From Streptomyces sp. NBC_01498 (GTDB lineage Bacteria; Actinomycetota; Actinomycetes; Streptomycetales; Streptomycetaceae), in NCBI RefSeq assembly GCF_036327775.1, contig NZ_CP109598.1:1116001-1180000 (forward strand): 64,000 nt of DNA. The letters run 5' to 3'. Of this stretch, positions 54,702 to 63,641 are shown piece after piece (position 1 is the stretch's first letter; each line of letters begins with the position of its first letter). Made by a program: the position numbers and the translations under genes. Under the pieces are notes generated by a model, which made no database searches, was not told where the DNA came from, and saw nothing but the letters and a program-made list of their open reading frames with translations.

Positions 54702-54902
54702 TCTGCCGTACGCCGGCGGGCGCCGGGTCACGACGCGCGGATGTCGAAGGGCGCGGGTGCCGAAGGGCGCGGGGGCCGAAGGGCGCGGGGGCAGGACGCG
54801 AGGGTGCCGGTGGTGGCGGCTCGGGCGTCGGCCCGGTGGCGAGTAGATGCCGAATGCGTGAGCGGATGACAGAGACGCCGCTCAGCGGGTACGTACGTTC
54901 GC

Positions 54903-57245
54903 ATGACGCCCTCTGCCACCTACCGGCTCCAGCTCCAGCCGGACTTCCCGTTCGCCGCCGCAGCCAAGGCGGTGCCGTACGTGGCCGCGCTCGGGGTCTC
55001 GCACCTGCATCTGTCCCCGGTGCTGGAGGCCGTGCCGGGCTCCACCCACGGGTACGACGTCGTCGACCACTCCCGGGTCCGCGAGGAGCTCGGCGGTGAG
55101 GAAGGGCTGCGGCTGCTGGCCGATCGGGCCCGTGAGCACGGACTGGGGATCGTGCTGGACATCGTGCCCAACCACATGGCGACCGCGCCCCGGCACAACA
55201 AGGCCCTGTGGGAGGTGCTGCGGGAGGGCCCCGCGTCGCCGTACGCCCGCTGGTTCGACATCGACTGGGCGGCGGGCGGCGGCAAGCTGCTGCTGCCGGT
55301 GCTGCCGGGGCCGGCCGGCGGGGAGCTGGACGAGCTGCGCGTCGTGGACGGTGAGCTGTGCCACGGCGAGCAGCGCTTCCCGCTCGCGGCCGGCACGGAG
55401 GAGCTGCCGCTGCCCGAGCTGCTGGACGCCCAGCACTACCGGCCCGCCTGGTGGCGGCTGGGCCGTACGGAGCTGAACTACCGGCGTTTCTTCACCATCT
55501 CCGAGCTGATCGGGGTGCGGGTGGAGGACCCGGAGGTCTTCGCCGCGACCCACGCCAAGATCCTCGAACTGGTCCGGGACGGCGTGGTGGACGGGCTGCG
55601 GATCGACCACCCGGACGGGCTGGCCGACCCGGAGGCGTATCTGCGCCGTCTCAACGAGGAGACGGGCGGCGCCTGCTGGACGGTCGTGGAGAAGATCCTC
55701 ACCGGTGACGAGCCGCTGCCCGCGAGCTGGCCGGTGGCCGGGACGACGGGGTACGACGCGCTGCACCGGATCGACGGGCTGTTCACCGACCCGGTCGGCG
55801 CCGACGAACTGGCACTCCGTTTCCGGGACTTCACCGGCCCGGCGGGCGACCGGGGCGGTTACTGGGAAGCGACGGTGCGCCGCGCCATGTACAAGGTGGT
55901 CATCGACGAGCTGGCCGCCGAGACCGAGGCACTGGGCCGGCTCGCGGACCGGATCTGCGCGGCCGATCTCGCCCTGCGGGACCACGCCCCGTGGGCGCTG
56001 CGCACGGCGATCCGGGAGCTGCTGGTCCGGGTGCCGGTGTACCGGCCGTACACGGTGGCGGGCGGGCCCTGCCGGGAGTCCGACGAGGCGGCGGTGTCGG
56101 AGGAGGCCGCGCGGCAGGCGAAGGCGGCGTTCGCGGTGCCGGAGGAGTCGGCGGCGGTCGACGTCGTACGGGAGCTGGCGCTCGGCAGGCTGGGCGGCGG
56201 GCCGGACCGTACGGCGTTCTGCGCGAGGTTCGCCCAGACGTCGTCGGCGCTGCGCGCGAAGGCCGTGGAGGACACGGCGTTCTACCGCCATGTGCCGCTG
56301 CTGTCGGCGAACGAGGTGGGCGGCGATCCGGGGCGGCCCGCGGTGAGCCCGGAGCGGTTCCACGCGTACTGCGCGCGGCTGGCCCGCGACTGGCCGGCCA
56401 CCGGCACGGTCCTGACCACGCACGACACCAAGCGCAGCGCGGACGTACGGGCCAGGATCAGTGTCCTGTCCCAGTGCCCCGACCGGTGGGGGGCGCTGCT
56501 CGGGCAGGTGGCCGGGGTCGCCGCGCCTGACGCCCAACTGGCCTGGACGGCCTGGCAGACGGCCGTCGGCTTCACCCCGGCGCAGGCGCCGCCGGACGGC
56601 GCCCGGATGGCACCGGCACTGCTGAAGTCCGTCCGGGAGGCCGGGCTGCACACCAGTTGGACGGAGCAGGCCCCGGTGTACGAGCAGGCGGTCCGGGACT
56701 TCGTCGCGGCGGGCCCGGCGGGCCGGCCGCGCGAGGCGGTGTCCCGCCTCGCGCGTGAACTGGCGCCGCACGTGCGGGCGAACGCGCTCGGCGCGGCGCT
56801 GGTCCATCTCACGATGCCGGGCGTGCCGGACCTCTACCAGGGGACGGAGCGGGAGTATCTGGCCCTGGTCGACCCGGACAACCGCGAACGGTTCCGTACG
56901 GGCCCGCCGGACGAGAAGACCGTCCTGACGGTGGCCGCGCTGTCGCTGCGCCGCGAACGCCCCCACGCCTTCGCGGAGTCGGCGACGTACACCCCCCTGG
57001 AGGCGACGGGCCCGGCGGCGGACCACTGCACGGCGTTCGTCCGCTCCGGCGAGGTGATCTCGGTGGTGACGCGCCTGTCACTGCGGCTGACCGCCTCGGG
57101 CGGCTGGTCGGGCACGGTGCTGGAACTCCCGGCGGGCCGCTGGACGGACGCCCTGTCCCCGGACCGCGAGTTCCCGGGCGGCCCGGTCTCCCTGACGGAA
57201 CTGCTGTCGGCGAGCCCGGTGGCGCTGCTCTCGCGCCGCGAGTGA
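54903..57245 (+). CDS. treY: malto-oligosyltrehalose synthase TreY
   Basis: A 780-aa GH13 enzyme that turns the reducing end of maltodextrins into a trehalosyl unit. It begins 'TYRLQLQPDFPFAAAAKAVPYVAALGVSHLHLSPVLEA', with 'LDIVPNHM', the catalytic 'RIDHPDGLADPE' (Asp) and 'VVEKIL' (Glu), and 'TTHDTKRSADVRARI'. Length is normal. Together with TreZ it makes trehalose from glycogen. A hairpin follows the stop. Confidence 0.94.
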   Translation: MTPSATYRLQLQPDFPFAAAAKAVPYVAALGVSHLHLSPVLEAVPGSTHGYDVVDHSRVREELGGEEGLRLLADRAREHGLGIVLDIVPNHMATAPRHNKALWEVLREGPASPYARWFDIDWAAGGGKLLLPVLPGPAGGELDELRVVDGELCHGEQRFPLAAGTEELPLPELLDAQHYRPAWWRLGRTELNYRRFFTISELIGVRVEDPEVFAATHAKILELVRDGVVDGLRIDHPDGLADPEAYLRRLNEETGGACWTVVEKILTGDEPLPASWPVAGTTGYDALHRIDGLFTDPVGADELALRFRDFTGPAGDRGGYWEATVRRAMYKVVIDELAAETEALGRLADRICAADLALRDHAPWALRTAIRELLVRVPVYRPYTVAGGPCRESDEAAVSEEAARQAKAAFAVPEESAAVDVVRELALGRLGGGPDRTAFCARFAQTSSALRAKAVEDTAFYRHVPLLSANEVGGDPGRPAVSPERFHAYCARLARDWPATGTVLTTHDTKRSADVRARISVLSQCPDRWGALLGQVAGVAAPDAQLAWTAWQTAVGFTPAQAPPDGARMAPALLKSVREAGLHTSWTEQAPVYEQAVRDFVAAGPAGRPREAVSRLARELAPHVRANALGAALVHLTMPGVPDLYQGTEREYLALVDPDNRERFRTGPPDEKTVLTVAALSLRRERPHAFAESATYTPLEATGPAADHCTAFVRSGEVISVVTRLSLRLTASGGWSGTVLELPAGRWTDALSPDREFPGGPVSLTELLSASPVALLSRRE

Positions 57246-57255
57246 CCGGGAAAGG

Positions 57256-57282
57256 ACGGGGGCGGGTGCCACCCGCCCCCGT
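57256..57282 (+). terminator. 12-bp perfect hairpin after treY
   Basis: ACGGGGGCGGGT (57256-57267) and ACCCGCCCCCGT (57271-57282) form a perfect stem with a 3-nt loop, 10 bp after the stop. Confidence 0.8.
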
Positions 57283-57289
57283 GAACACC

Positions 57290-58030
57290 CCCACGCCGCG
57301 AACAGCCCGGGAGGACGGGGGCCGGGGCGACCCGCGTACGTGGATACCCCAGCGCCACAGGTGCCCCTGACGGACGAGAACCCGGGCCGCCCGCGACGTG
57401 CATGCCCCGCGCCGCAGGTAGCCCGGGAGCGCGAGGCCAGGGCCACCCGCCTACGGGAACGTTCCTGCGCCACGAACAGCCCGGGAGGACGGACAGGGCT
57501 GAGGGACCGCCTGCGTACGTGGACACCTTCCGGGCCACGCGTAGCCCGAAAGACGAGAACCCGCGCCGAACAACCCGGAAGAACGAACGCCAGGACCACC
57601 CGCGACGTGCATGCCCCGCGCCCGCAGGTAGCCCGGTTCATGATGTTGCCGGACACCCGGCCGACGTACGCATCCCCGCGCCCCAGGTAGCCCGGTTCAT
57701 GACGTTGCCGGACACCCGGCCGACGTACGCATCCCCGCGCCCCAGGTAGCCCGGTTCATGACGTTGCCGGACACCCGGCCGACGTACGCATCCCCGCGCC
57801 CCAGGTAGCCCGGTTCATGATGTTGCCGGACACCCGGCCGACGTACGCATCCCCGCGCCCGCAGGTAGCCCGGGAGCACGGGGCCAGGGCCACCCGCCCA
57901 CGTGAATGCCCCAGCGCCACAGGTGCCCCTGACGGACGAGAACCCGGGCCGCCCGCCCGCGTGAAGACCCCCGCGCCACGCGTAGCCCGGAAGGACGAAC
58001 GCCAGGGCCACCCCACCCGGTTACGTGGAT
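57290..58030. repeat. minisatellite: 59-bp tandem repeats in a degenerate array
   Basis: Four near-identical 59-bp units start at 57627, 57686, 57745 and 57804 and begin GGTAGCCCGGTTCATGA. They lie inside a longer array (about 57290-58020) of degenerate ~58-60 bp units built on GTAGCCCGG...CCACCCGC..ACGTG.ATGCCCC. There are no unique spacers, so it is not CRISPR. 59 is not a multiple of 3, so it is not a coding repeat. The region 58031-58206 also appears gene-free. Confidence 0.9.
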
Positions 58031-58206
58031 GCTTCCCCCGCCGGACCCGGCCGCGGAGGTCGCGTGGCCCGCGTGCGTACGAGGGTCCGCCGGACGGGGC
58101 ACCCGCGGTGCCCCGCCGTGAACGTCACGTACGCGCAAGGGCCGACGTGGGTCCACCGCAGCGGCGGACCCCGGCGGCAGCCGGGCTGCCGGCCGCCCGC
58201 AACGCC

Positions 58207-58755
58207 CTAACCGCCCGGCGGCGGAGGGTGCTCGTCCTCCGGGTACTCCTCCGCCAGTTCGCGTACGTCCTCGTCCGACGACGCCCGTGCGAACTCCCGC
58301 AGGCGGGCGATCAGAGCGGGCGAGTCGATGTCCTCCAGCAGCAGCCCGAGCGCCCGCAGGGCGAGGGCGTCGTCGCCCTCGTCCCGCAGCGTGGCCTCCA
58401 TCAGTGCGCCGATCTCCGCTTCCATGCCCCGTGTGTACCGCTCGCCCGCGCGGCTCAGCCTGCCGAGGACCAGCCGGGCGAAGATGCCCGGCCTGCCCAG
58501 GCTCAGCGAGCACGAGTACAGCTCGGGCAGGACGGCGCGCACCAACTGCGGCCGGTTCCAGCCCACCTGCGTCAGCAGGTCCAGCGCGGCGAAGAGCCCG
58601 GTCCCGTCCCCGCCCGCCAGTGCCTTGCGCACCGCCGGCAGCGGATCCGTCTCGAACAGCTCCCGCTGCGCGACCGCCAGCCTGCCGCTCGCCTTGGTGT
58701 AGGCGTCCCAGGCCCGTTCCGCGTCGGTCCTCGTGTCCTCGTCGAACCAGCCCAT
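58207..58755 (-). CDS. helical protein of unknown function
   Basis: A 182-aa protein beginning MGWFDEDTRTDAERAWDAYT, with alternating helix-like segments (QLVRAVLPELYSCSLSLGRPGIFARLVLGRLS; ALALRALGLLLEDIDSPALIARL) reminiscent of HEAT-type repeats, and an acidic, Pro-rich end. I do not recognise the family. GGGGGACACC before the ATG supports this start. Codon use is typical for the genome. Confidence 0.75.
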   Translation of the reverse strand: MGWFDEDTRTDAERAWDAYTKASGRLAVAQRELFETDPLPAVRKALAGGDGTGLFAALDLLTQVGWNRPQLVRAVLPELYSCSLSLGRPGIFARLVLGRLSRAGERYTRGMEAEIGALMEATLRDEGDDALALRALGLLLEDIDSPALIARLREFARASSDEDVRELAEEYPEDEHPPPPGG

Positions 58756-58892
58756 GGTGTCCCCCGTACGTGTGGTCCCGTACCTGGGACCGTCGGCGCC
58801 GCGCGAAGGTTGCCCGGTCCGCCGCCCGCACGACAGGCGCCCGCCCACGAACCACACCGCCCGCCCGCGTACCCCCCGCCCGTGAAGGGCCT

Positions 58893-59441
58893 TCAGCGTG
58901 CCGCGAGCCGGAAGCTCAGTTCGCCGAAACTCACCATGTCCCCGGCGCGTACGACGACCGTGCCCGTCACCCGGTGGCCGTTGACCGTCGTGCCGTTGGT
59001 CGACCCCAGGTCGCGCAGGATCCACCGCCCGCCCCGCATGCCGAGTTCGGCGTGGAGCCGCGAGACGGTGTCGTGGCTGAGCCGCAGCCCGTTCCTCGGG
59101 TCGCGGCCGATCAGCAGCGGGTACGGGCCCGGCACCGGCAGCAGCAGCTTCGGGAGCCGTTCGGCCTGCCAGGCCCTGCGCAGCCGCCCGGAGAACGCGG
59201 ACGCCCGCCCCACCGCGCTGAACAGGCGCCGTGACCACGGCCCGTCGGTGTCCAGGTCGGCGGTGAGCACGTCGAGTTCGTCGGACCTGCGCGCGGCCAG
59301 TGCCAGGTCCATCCGGCGTATGAAGGTGTCGTGCGAGAGCCTGCCCTGGGCCACCCCTTCTCGCAGGACGTCGAGCACACGGTCGCGCTCGGCGTCGGAG
59401 AGCCGCGCCGGATACGTGTGGAACTCGAACGAGGACGTCAC
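58893..59441 (-). CDS. DUF1707 and FHA domain protein
   Basis: A 182-aa protein. The DUF1707 segment (about 10-65, 'YPARLSDAERDRVLDVLREGVAQGRLSHDTFIRRMDLALAARRSDEL') is followed by a FHA domain (about 105-182) with 'LIGRDPRNGLRLSHDTVSRLHAEL' and 'LRDLGSTNGTTVNG'. FHA domains bind phosphothreonine, so it may relay Ser/Thr kinase signals. The GTG at 59441 has no ribosome site and may be leaderless. Longer reading is rejected because of the conserved N-terminus 'TSSFEFHTY'. Confidence 0.87.
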   Translation of the reverse strand: MTSSFEFHTYPARLSDAERDRVLDVLREGVAQGRLSHDTFIRRMDLALAARRSDELDVLTADLDTDGPWSRRLFSAVGRASAFSGRLRRAWQAERLPKLLLPVPGPYPLLIGRDPRNGLRLSHDTVSRLHAELGMRGGRWILRDLGSTNGTTVNGHRVTGTVVVRAGDMVSFGELSFRLAAR

Positions 59442-59569
59442 ATGACTGATTGTCGGGCCGAGTCCTTGACGTGTCCAGAAGGGCTCAATTCGGTGACGAA
59501 ATTGATTCGCACGGCAGGTTGTCCGCCCTCTACGGTGAGCGCCCCCTGCCGCCTGGAGGCTCAACTCCC

Positions 59570-60494
59570 GTGACCGATCCGGTCTTCCGTCCGCTCACCG
59601 ACTCCGAGGCCCCGCTGTTCCGTTCGCTCTCCGACGCGGGGCTCGTCGGCCGCGCGATCACCGGGGTCGGGTACCGCACCGCCGCCGAGGGCGGCGACTA
59701 CCGCCCCGAGTGGAGCTGGGTGGCGCTCCGCGACGGCGAGGTGGTGGGGCGGGCCGCAGGACCCCCGGCCGGCGCTGCTCAACTGGTTCGACGTCGCCGA
59801 GGGCGAGGAGGACGCGGGGGCCGAACTGCTGCGCCGGGCGCCGTGGCACGTCGAGTACGAGCTGATCGCCCCCGCCGGCTGGCGCGAGGACCCGGCGCTC
59901 CGCAAGGCTGTCGGGTCCCGGACCCGCGCCGCGCAGGCCGCGGGGATGACGCCCCTGGTCGAGCGCTTCCAGTACCGGTGGACGTCCGATCTGCCGCTGC
60001 CCGCCCGTCCGGGCCGTCTGGAGTTCCGCCCCGAGCCCGACGACGACGTGATCCTCGACGTGCTGCGACGTGTCCACTCGGCCACGCTCGACGCGCACGC
60101 GCGGCGCACGACCGAGGAGTCCGGCCTGGACCGGGCGGCCCGGGACGAGCTGGACTTCTTCCACTGGTGCCCCTCCCCGCGCGAGTGGTGGCGGCTCGCG
60201 TACGACACGGCCGGCGCGCTCGTCGGCATCCAGGTGCCCGCGCACAACCCGTCGGGGCCGTGCGTCGCCTTCGTCGGGGTCGTACCGGAGCAGCGCGGTC
60301 ACGGGTACGCGTACGACCTGCTGGCCGAGTGCACGCACGTGCTGGCGGAGAACGGGGCGCGGTTCGTCGCGGGTACGACGGACCGGGGGAACGTCCCGAT
60401 GGCCGCGCATTTCACGCGTGCCGGCTATCCCGTGGTCCAGGAGCGGATCCACCTGGCGCCGGGCCGGACCGGCTCCCCGCCCGACCGGTTCTGA
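59570..60494 (+). pseudogene. frameshifted GNAT family acetyltransferase
   Basis: The GTG at 59570 (GGAGG upstream) encodes a normal GNAT N-terminus 'FRPLTDSEAPLFRSLSDAGLVGRAITG...WSWVALRDGEV' up to about 59741. The rest continues in another frame: 'WWGGPQDPRPALLNWFDVAEG' onward to 'VGVVPEQRGHGYAYDLLAE' and the stop at 60494. The lost segment between GEV and WWGG is short, consistent with a small deletion (2 mod 3, such as 14 nt) between GTGG repeats. A sequencing error cannot be ruled out from one read of the sequence. Confidence 0.8.
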
Positions 60495-60549
60495 CCGGAT
60501 CCGGTCGTGTCCGCCGAATCGACGTGATCATCGGGCCCGTTGCCCGCAC

Positions 60550-60590
60550 TCTTGTCACCATGAGGGTCTTGTCACCAGCAGGGTGACGAG
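60550..60590 (+). promoter_or_regulatory. direct and inverted GTCACC repeats before treZ
   Basis: TCTTGTCACCA occurs at 60550-60560 and again at 60567-60577, 17 bp apart. The second forms GTCACC-N4-GGGTGAC with the sequence just beyond. The set is 44-85 bp before the treZ start and may be a regulator site. Confidence 0.35.
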
Positions 60591-60633
60591 CGCCGACGAC
60601 GACAACCACCGTGACCACGGAGAGGGAGCACCC

Positions 60634-62424
60634 GTGCAGTTCGAGGTCTGGGCACCGCAGGCGCGGGACGGCGTCGCCCTCCATCTGGCAGACGCGGCGG
60701 ACGCGGCCGACGGGGCGGGCGCCGGCCGGGCGGGCACCGAGCACGTCATGACCCGGGACCCCGCGCGCGACGGCTGGTGGGCCGCCGAGGCCCCGGCGGC
60801 CCACGGCACGCGCTACGGCTTCGCCCTGGACGACGGCCCCGTGCTCCCGGACCCCCGCTCCCGCCGCCAGCCCGACGGCCCGGACGGGCTCAGCGCGGTC
60901 GTGGACCAGGACACGTACGCGTGGTCCTCCCCGTGGCGCGGCCGTCCGCTGCCGGGGGCGGTGCTGTACGAGCTGCACGTCGGTACGTTCACCGGCGAGG
61001 GCACCCTGGACGCGGCGGCGGCGCGGCTCGCCCCGCTGGCCGCGCTCGGCATCACGCACGTCGAGCTGATGCCGGTGTGCCCCTTCCCCGGGACGCACGG
61101 CTGGGGGTACGAGGGCGTGTCGCTGTGGGCGGTGCACGAGCCGTACGGCGGCCCCGAGGCGCTGAAGCGCTTCGTCGACGCCGCGCACGCCCTGGGCCTC
61201 GGTGTGGTCCTCGACGTGGTGCACAACCACCTCGGCCCGTCCGGCAACTACCTGCCGCTGTTCGGCCCGTACTTCACGGACACGCACCACACCCCGTGGG
61301 GCTCCGCCGTCAATCTGGACGCCCCCGGCTCGGACGAGGTCCGCGCGTATCTGCTGGGGAGCGCGCTCGCCTGGCTGCGCGACTACCGCCTCGACGGGCT
61401 GCGTCTCGACGCCGTGCACGCCCTCGCCGACACGCGGGCACTGCCCTTCCTGGAGGAGCTGTCCACCGCCGTCGACGCGCTCTCCGCCGAGCTGGCCCGG
61501 CCGCTGTTCCTGATCGCCGAGTCCGACCTGAACGATCCCCGGACGACGACACCGCGCCCGGGGGGCGGTCTCGGTCTGCACGCCCAGTGGAACGACGACT
61601 TCCACCACGCGCTGCACACCGCCCTCACCGGCGAGTCCCAGGGCTACTACGCCGACTTCGCGGCCCGGCCGATGGCCGCCCTGGCCAAGACGCTGAGCCG
61701 TGCCTTCTTCCACGACGGCACGTATTCGAGCTTCCGGGCCCGGACGCACGGGCGCCCCGTCGACCCCGCCCGCACCTCCGCCCACCGTTTCCTCGGCTAC
61801 GCGCAGACCCACGACCAGATCGGCAACCGCGCGCTCGGCGACCGGCTGTCGGCCACCCTCTCCCCCGGTCTGCTGGCGTGCGCCGCCGCGCTGGTGCTGA
61901 CGGGGCCGTTCACGCCGATGCTGTTCATGGGCGAGGAGTGGGGCGCCCGGACACCCTGGCAGTTCTTCACCGACCACCAGGACCCGGAGCTGGCGGAGGC
62001 CGTACGGAACGGCAGGCGGCGGGAGTTCGCGGCGCACGGGTGGGACGCCGAGTCCATCCCCGACCCGCAGGACCCCGCCACCCGGGACCGCTCGTGCCTG
62101 GACCGGGCGGAGGCGGCCCGTGAGCCGCACGCCCGCCTGCTGGCCTGGCACCGGGACCTGATCGCGCTGCGCCACAGCCACCCGGACCTGGCCGACCCGG
62201 ACCTGGCGACGGTGAAGGCGGCGTACGACGAGGGCGCGCGCTGGCTCGCGTACCGGCGCGGTGATCTGCGGATCGCACTGAACCTGTCGGACCGGCCCGC
62301 CGAGATCCCGCTGGCCGGCGGCACCGGCCAGGTCCTGCTGGCCTGGGACCCGGTCGAACCGCCGGGCGCCGACGGGGTGTTGCGGCTGCCGCCGGAATCC
62401 TGCGCGGTGCTTGCCGGCGGCTGA
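60634..62424 (+). CDS. treZ: malto-oligosyltrehalose trehalohydrolase TreZ
   Basis: A 596-aa GH13 enzyme releasing trehalose from maltooligosyl trehalose. After a CBM48-like N-terminus ('FEVWAPQARDGVALHL'), the barrel shows 'DVVHNHLGPSGNYL', 'GLRLDAVHAL' (nucleophile Asp), 'LIAESDLND' (Glu) and 'YAQTHDQIGNRALGDR' (Asp). The GTG at 60634 has AGAGGGAG upstream. It completes the TreY/TreZ route, although ~3.4 kb separates it from treY. Confidence 0.94.
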   Translation: MQFEVWAPQARDGVALHLADAADAADGAGAGRAGTEHVMTRDPARDGWWAAEAPAAHGTRYGFALDDGPVLPDPRSRRQPDGPDGLSAVVDQDTYAWSSPWRGRPLPGAVLYELHVGTFTGEGTLDAAAARLAPLAALGITHVELMPVCPFPGTHGWGYEGVSLWAVHEPYGGPEALKRFVDAAHALGLGVVLDVVHNHLGPSGNYLPLFGPYFTDTHHTPWGSAVNLDAPGSDEVRAYLLGSALAWLRDYRLDGLRLDAVHALADTRALPFLEELSTAVDALSAELARPLFLIAESDLNDPRTTTPRPGGGLGLHAQWNDDFHHALHTALTGESQGYYADFAARPMAALAKTLSRAFFHDGTYSSFRARTHGRPVDPARTSAHRFLGYAQTHDQIGNRALGDRLSATLSPGLLACAAALVLTGPFTPMLFMGEEWGARTPWQFFTDHQDPELAEAVRNGRRREFAAHGWDAESIPDPQDPATRDRSCLDRAEAAREPHARLLAWHRDLIALRHSHPDLADPDLATVKAAYDEGARWLAYRRGDLRIALNLSDRPAEIPLAGGTGQVLLAWDPVEPPGADGVLRLPPESCAVLAGG

Positions 62425-62494
62425 ACTCCCCGCGCGGCGGTGCGGGGCACGGTGATTCACCTTCGCGTGCGCTCCAGCGTCCGGCGTCGGACCC

Positions 62495-63474
62495 ATGAAG
62501 CAGCGAAATCTCGGCAGGACAGGGTTGCGCGTCAGCGAGCTCTGTCTCGGCACCATGACGTTCACCAAGGACGACGTGGCGGGCGCGCACCGTGTCCTGG
62601 ACGCCTTCACGGAGGCCGGCGGTACGTTCCTGGACACGGCGGACGCGTACGGCCGCGGCGTCGCGGAGGAGGTCCTCGGCGGCCGGCTGAAGGGCCGCGC
62701 GACGGGCTCGTCATCGCGACGAAGGTGGCCCTCCCGATGGGCGAGGGCCCCAACGAGGGCGGTCTGAGCCGCAAGCACGTCGTCGCGTCGGTGGAGGCGA
62801 GCCTGTGCCGGCTCGGGACCGACTACATCGATCTCTACCAGACGCATGTCTGGGACGTCCGGACCCCGATCGAGGAGACCCTCGGCACGCTCGACACCCT
62901 GGTCACGGCGGGCAAGGTCCGTCACCTGGGCGCCGGCAACGTCTCGCCCGGCCAGCTCCAGCGGTCGCTCGACGCCGCCGACCGGCGGGGCTGGGAGCCG
63001 TACGTCTGCCTCCAGCCGGTCTACAACCTGCTGGCCCGCGAGGTGGAGTGGGAGTTGCTGCCGCAGTGCGCGGAGGCGGGCGTCGGCGTGATCCCGTACA
63101 GCCCGCTCCAGGGCGGCCGGCTGACCGGCGAGTAACGGCGCGGCATGACGTCCGTCCCGCCCGGCAGCCGCGAGGCGGCCCGTGGCGGTGAGGACTGGCG
63201 GGCGCGGGACAACGACGCGACGTGGCGGGTCGTGGAGACCGTGGAGGCGGTGGCCGCCGAGGCGGGGCGCACGCCCTCGCAGGTGGCGCTGCGCTGGCTG
63301 CTGGAGCGGCCGGGTGTCACGGCCCCGATCGTCGGCGCCCGGACACTCGACCAGCTGACGGACAATCTCGGCTCCGTGGGCTGGGAGTTGACGGACAGTC
63401 AGACAGCCCGGCTGGACGAGGCGAGCGCGCGCCCGCTGCCGTATCCGTACGACGTGCTGTCGCGCTTCCGCTGA
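62495..63474 (+). pseudogene. aldo/keto reductase broken by frameshift and nonsense codon
   Basis: The ATG at 62495 opens a typical AKR ('[20 protein letters not shown]', '[24 protein letters not shown]'). Near 62695-62700 one base is missing from what should be a GGC-CGC-CGC-GAC run, and the protein continues in a second frame ('[22 protein letters not shown]', '[11 protein letters not shown]', '[17 protein letters not shown]'). A TAA at 63133-63135, where family members have Tyr (GEYRRG), stops it. The same frame then runs on to 63474 ('SREAARGG...TAPIVGARTLDQL'). Two independent lesions argue for a real pseudogene. Confidence 0.85.
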
Positions 63475-63641
63475 CAGCGGCCGGCGGGCGGCCGGTCGGT
63501 GGCGGCCGGTCGGTGGCGGGCGGGCCGTGGGGGCGGGTGTCGTGGCACACCGTTCACCGTGCCGCAACACTCGTTCCCAGCATGCGGACAGCTGTCGGGC
63601 ATCTCTCGACAGACCGCCCCGGGCACTGCGAGTCTCCCGCT

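Noticed and set aside
57627..57863. CRISPR array
   Set aside because: The 59-bp units are directly adjacent with no unique spacers, and no cas genes are present. It is a minisatellite.
60412..63570. 1052-residue open frame opposite treZ
   Set aside because: It is a high-GC shadow: Arg/Pro/Gly/Val-rich with no domain, and fully antisense to treZ and its neighbours.
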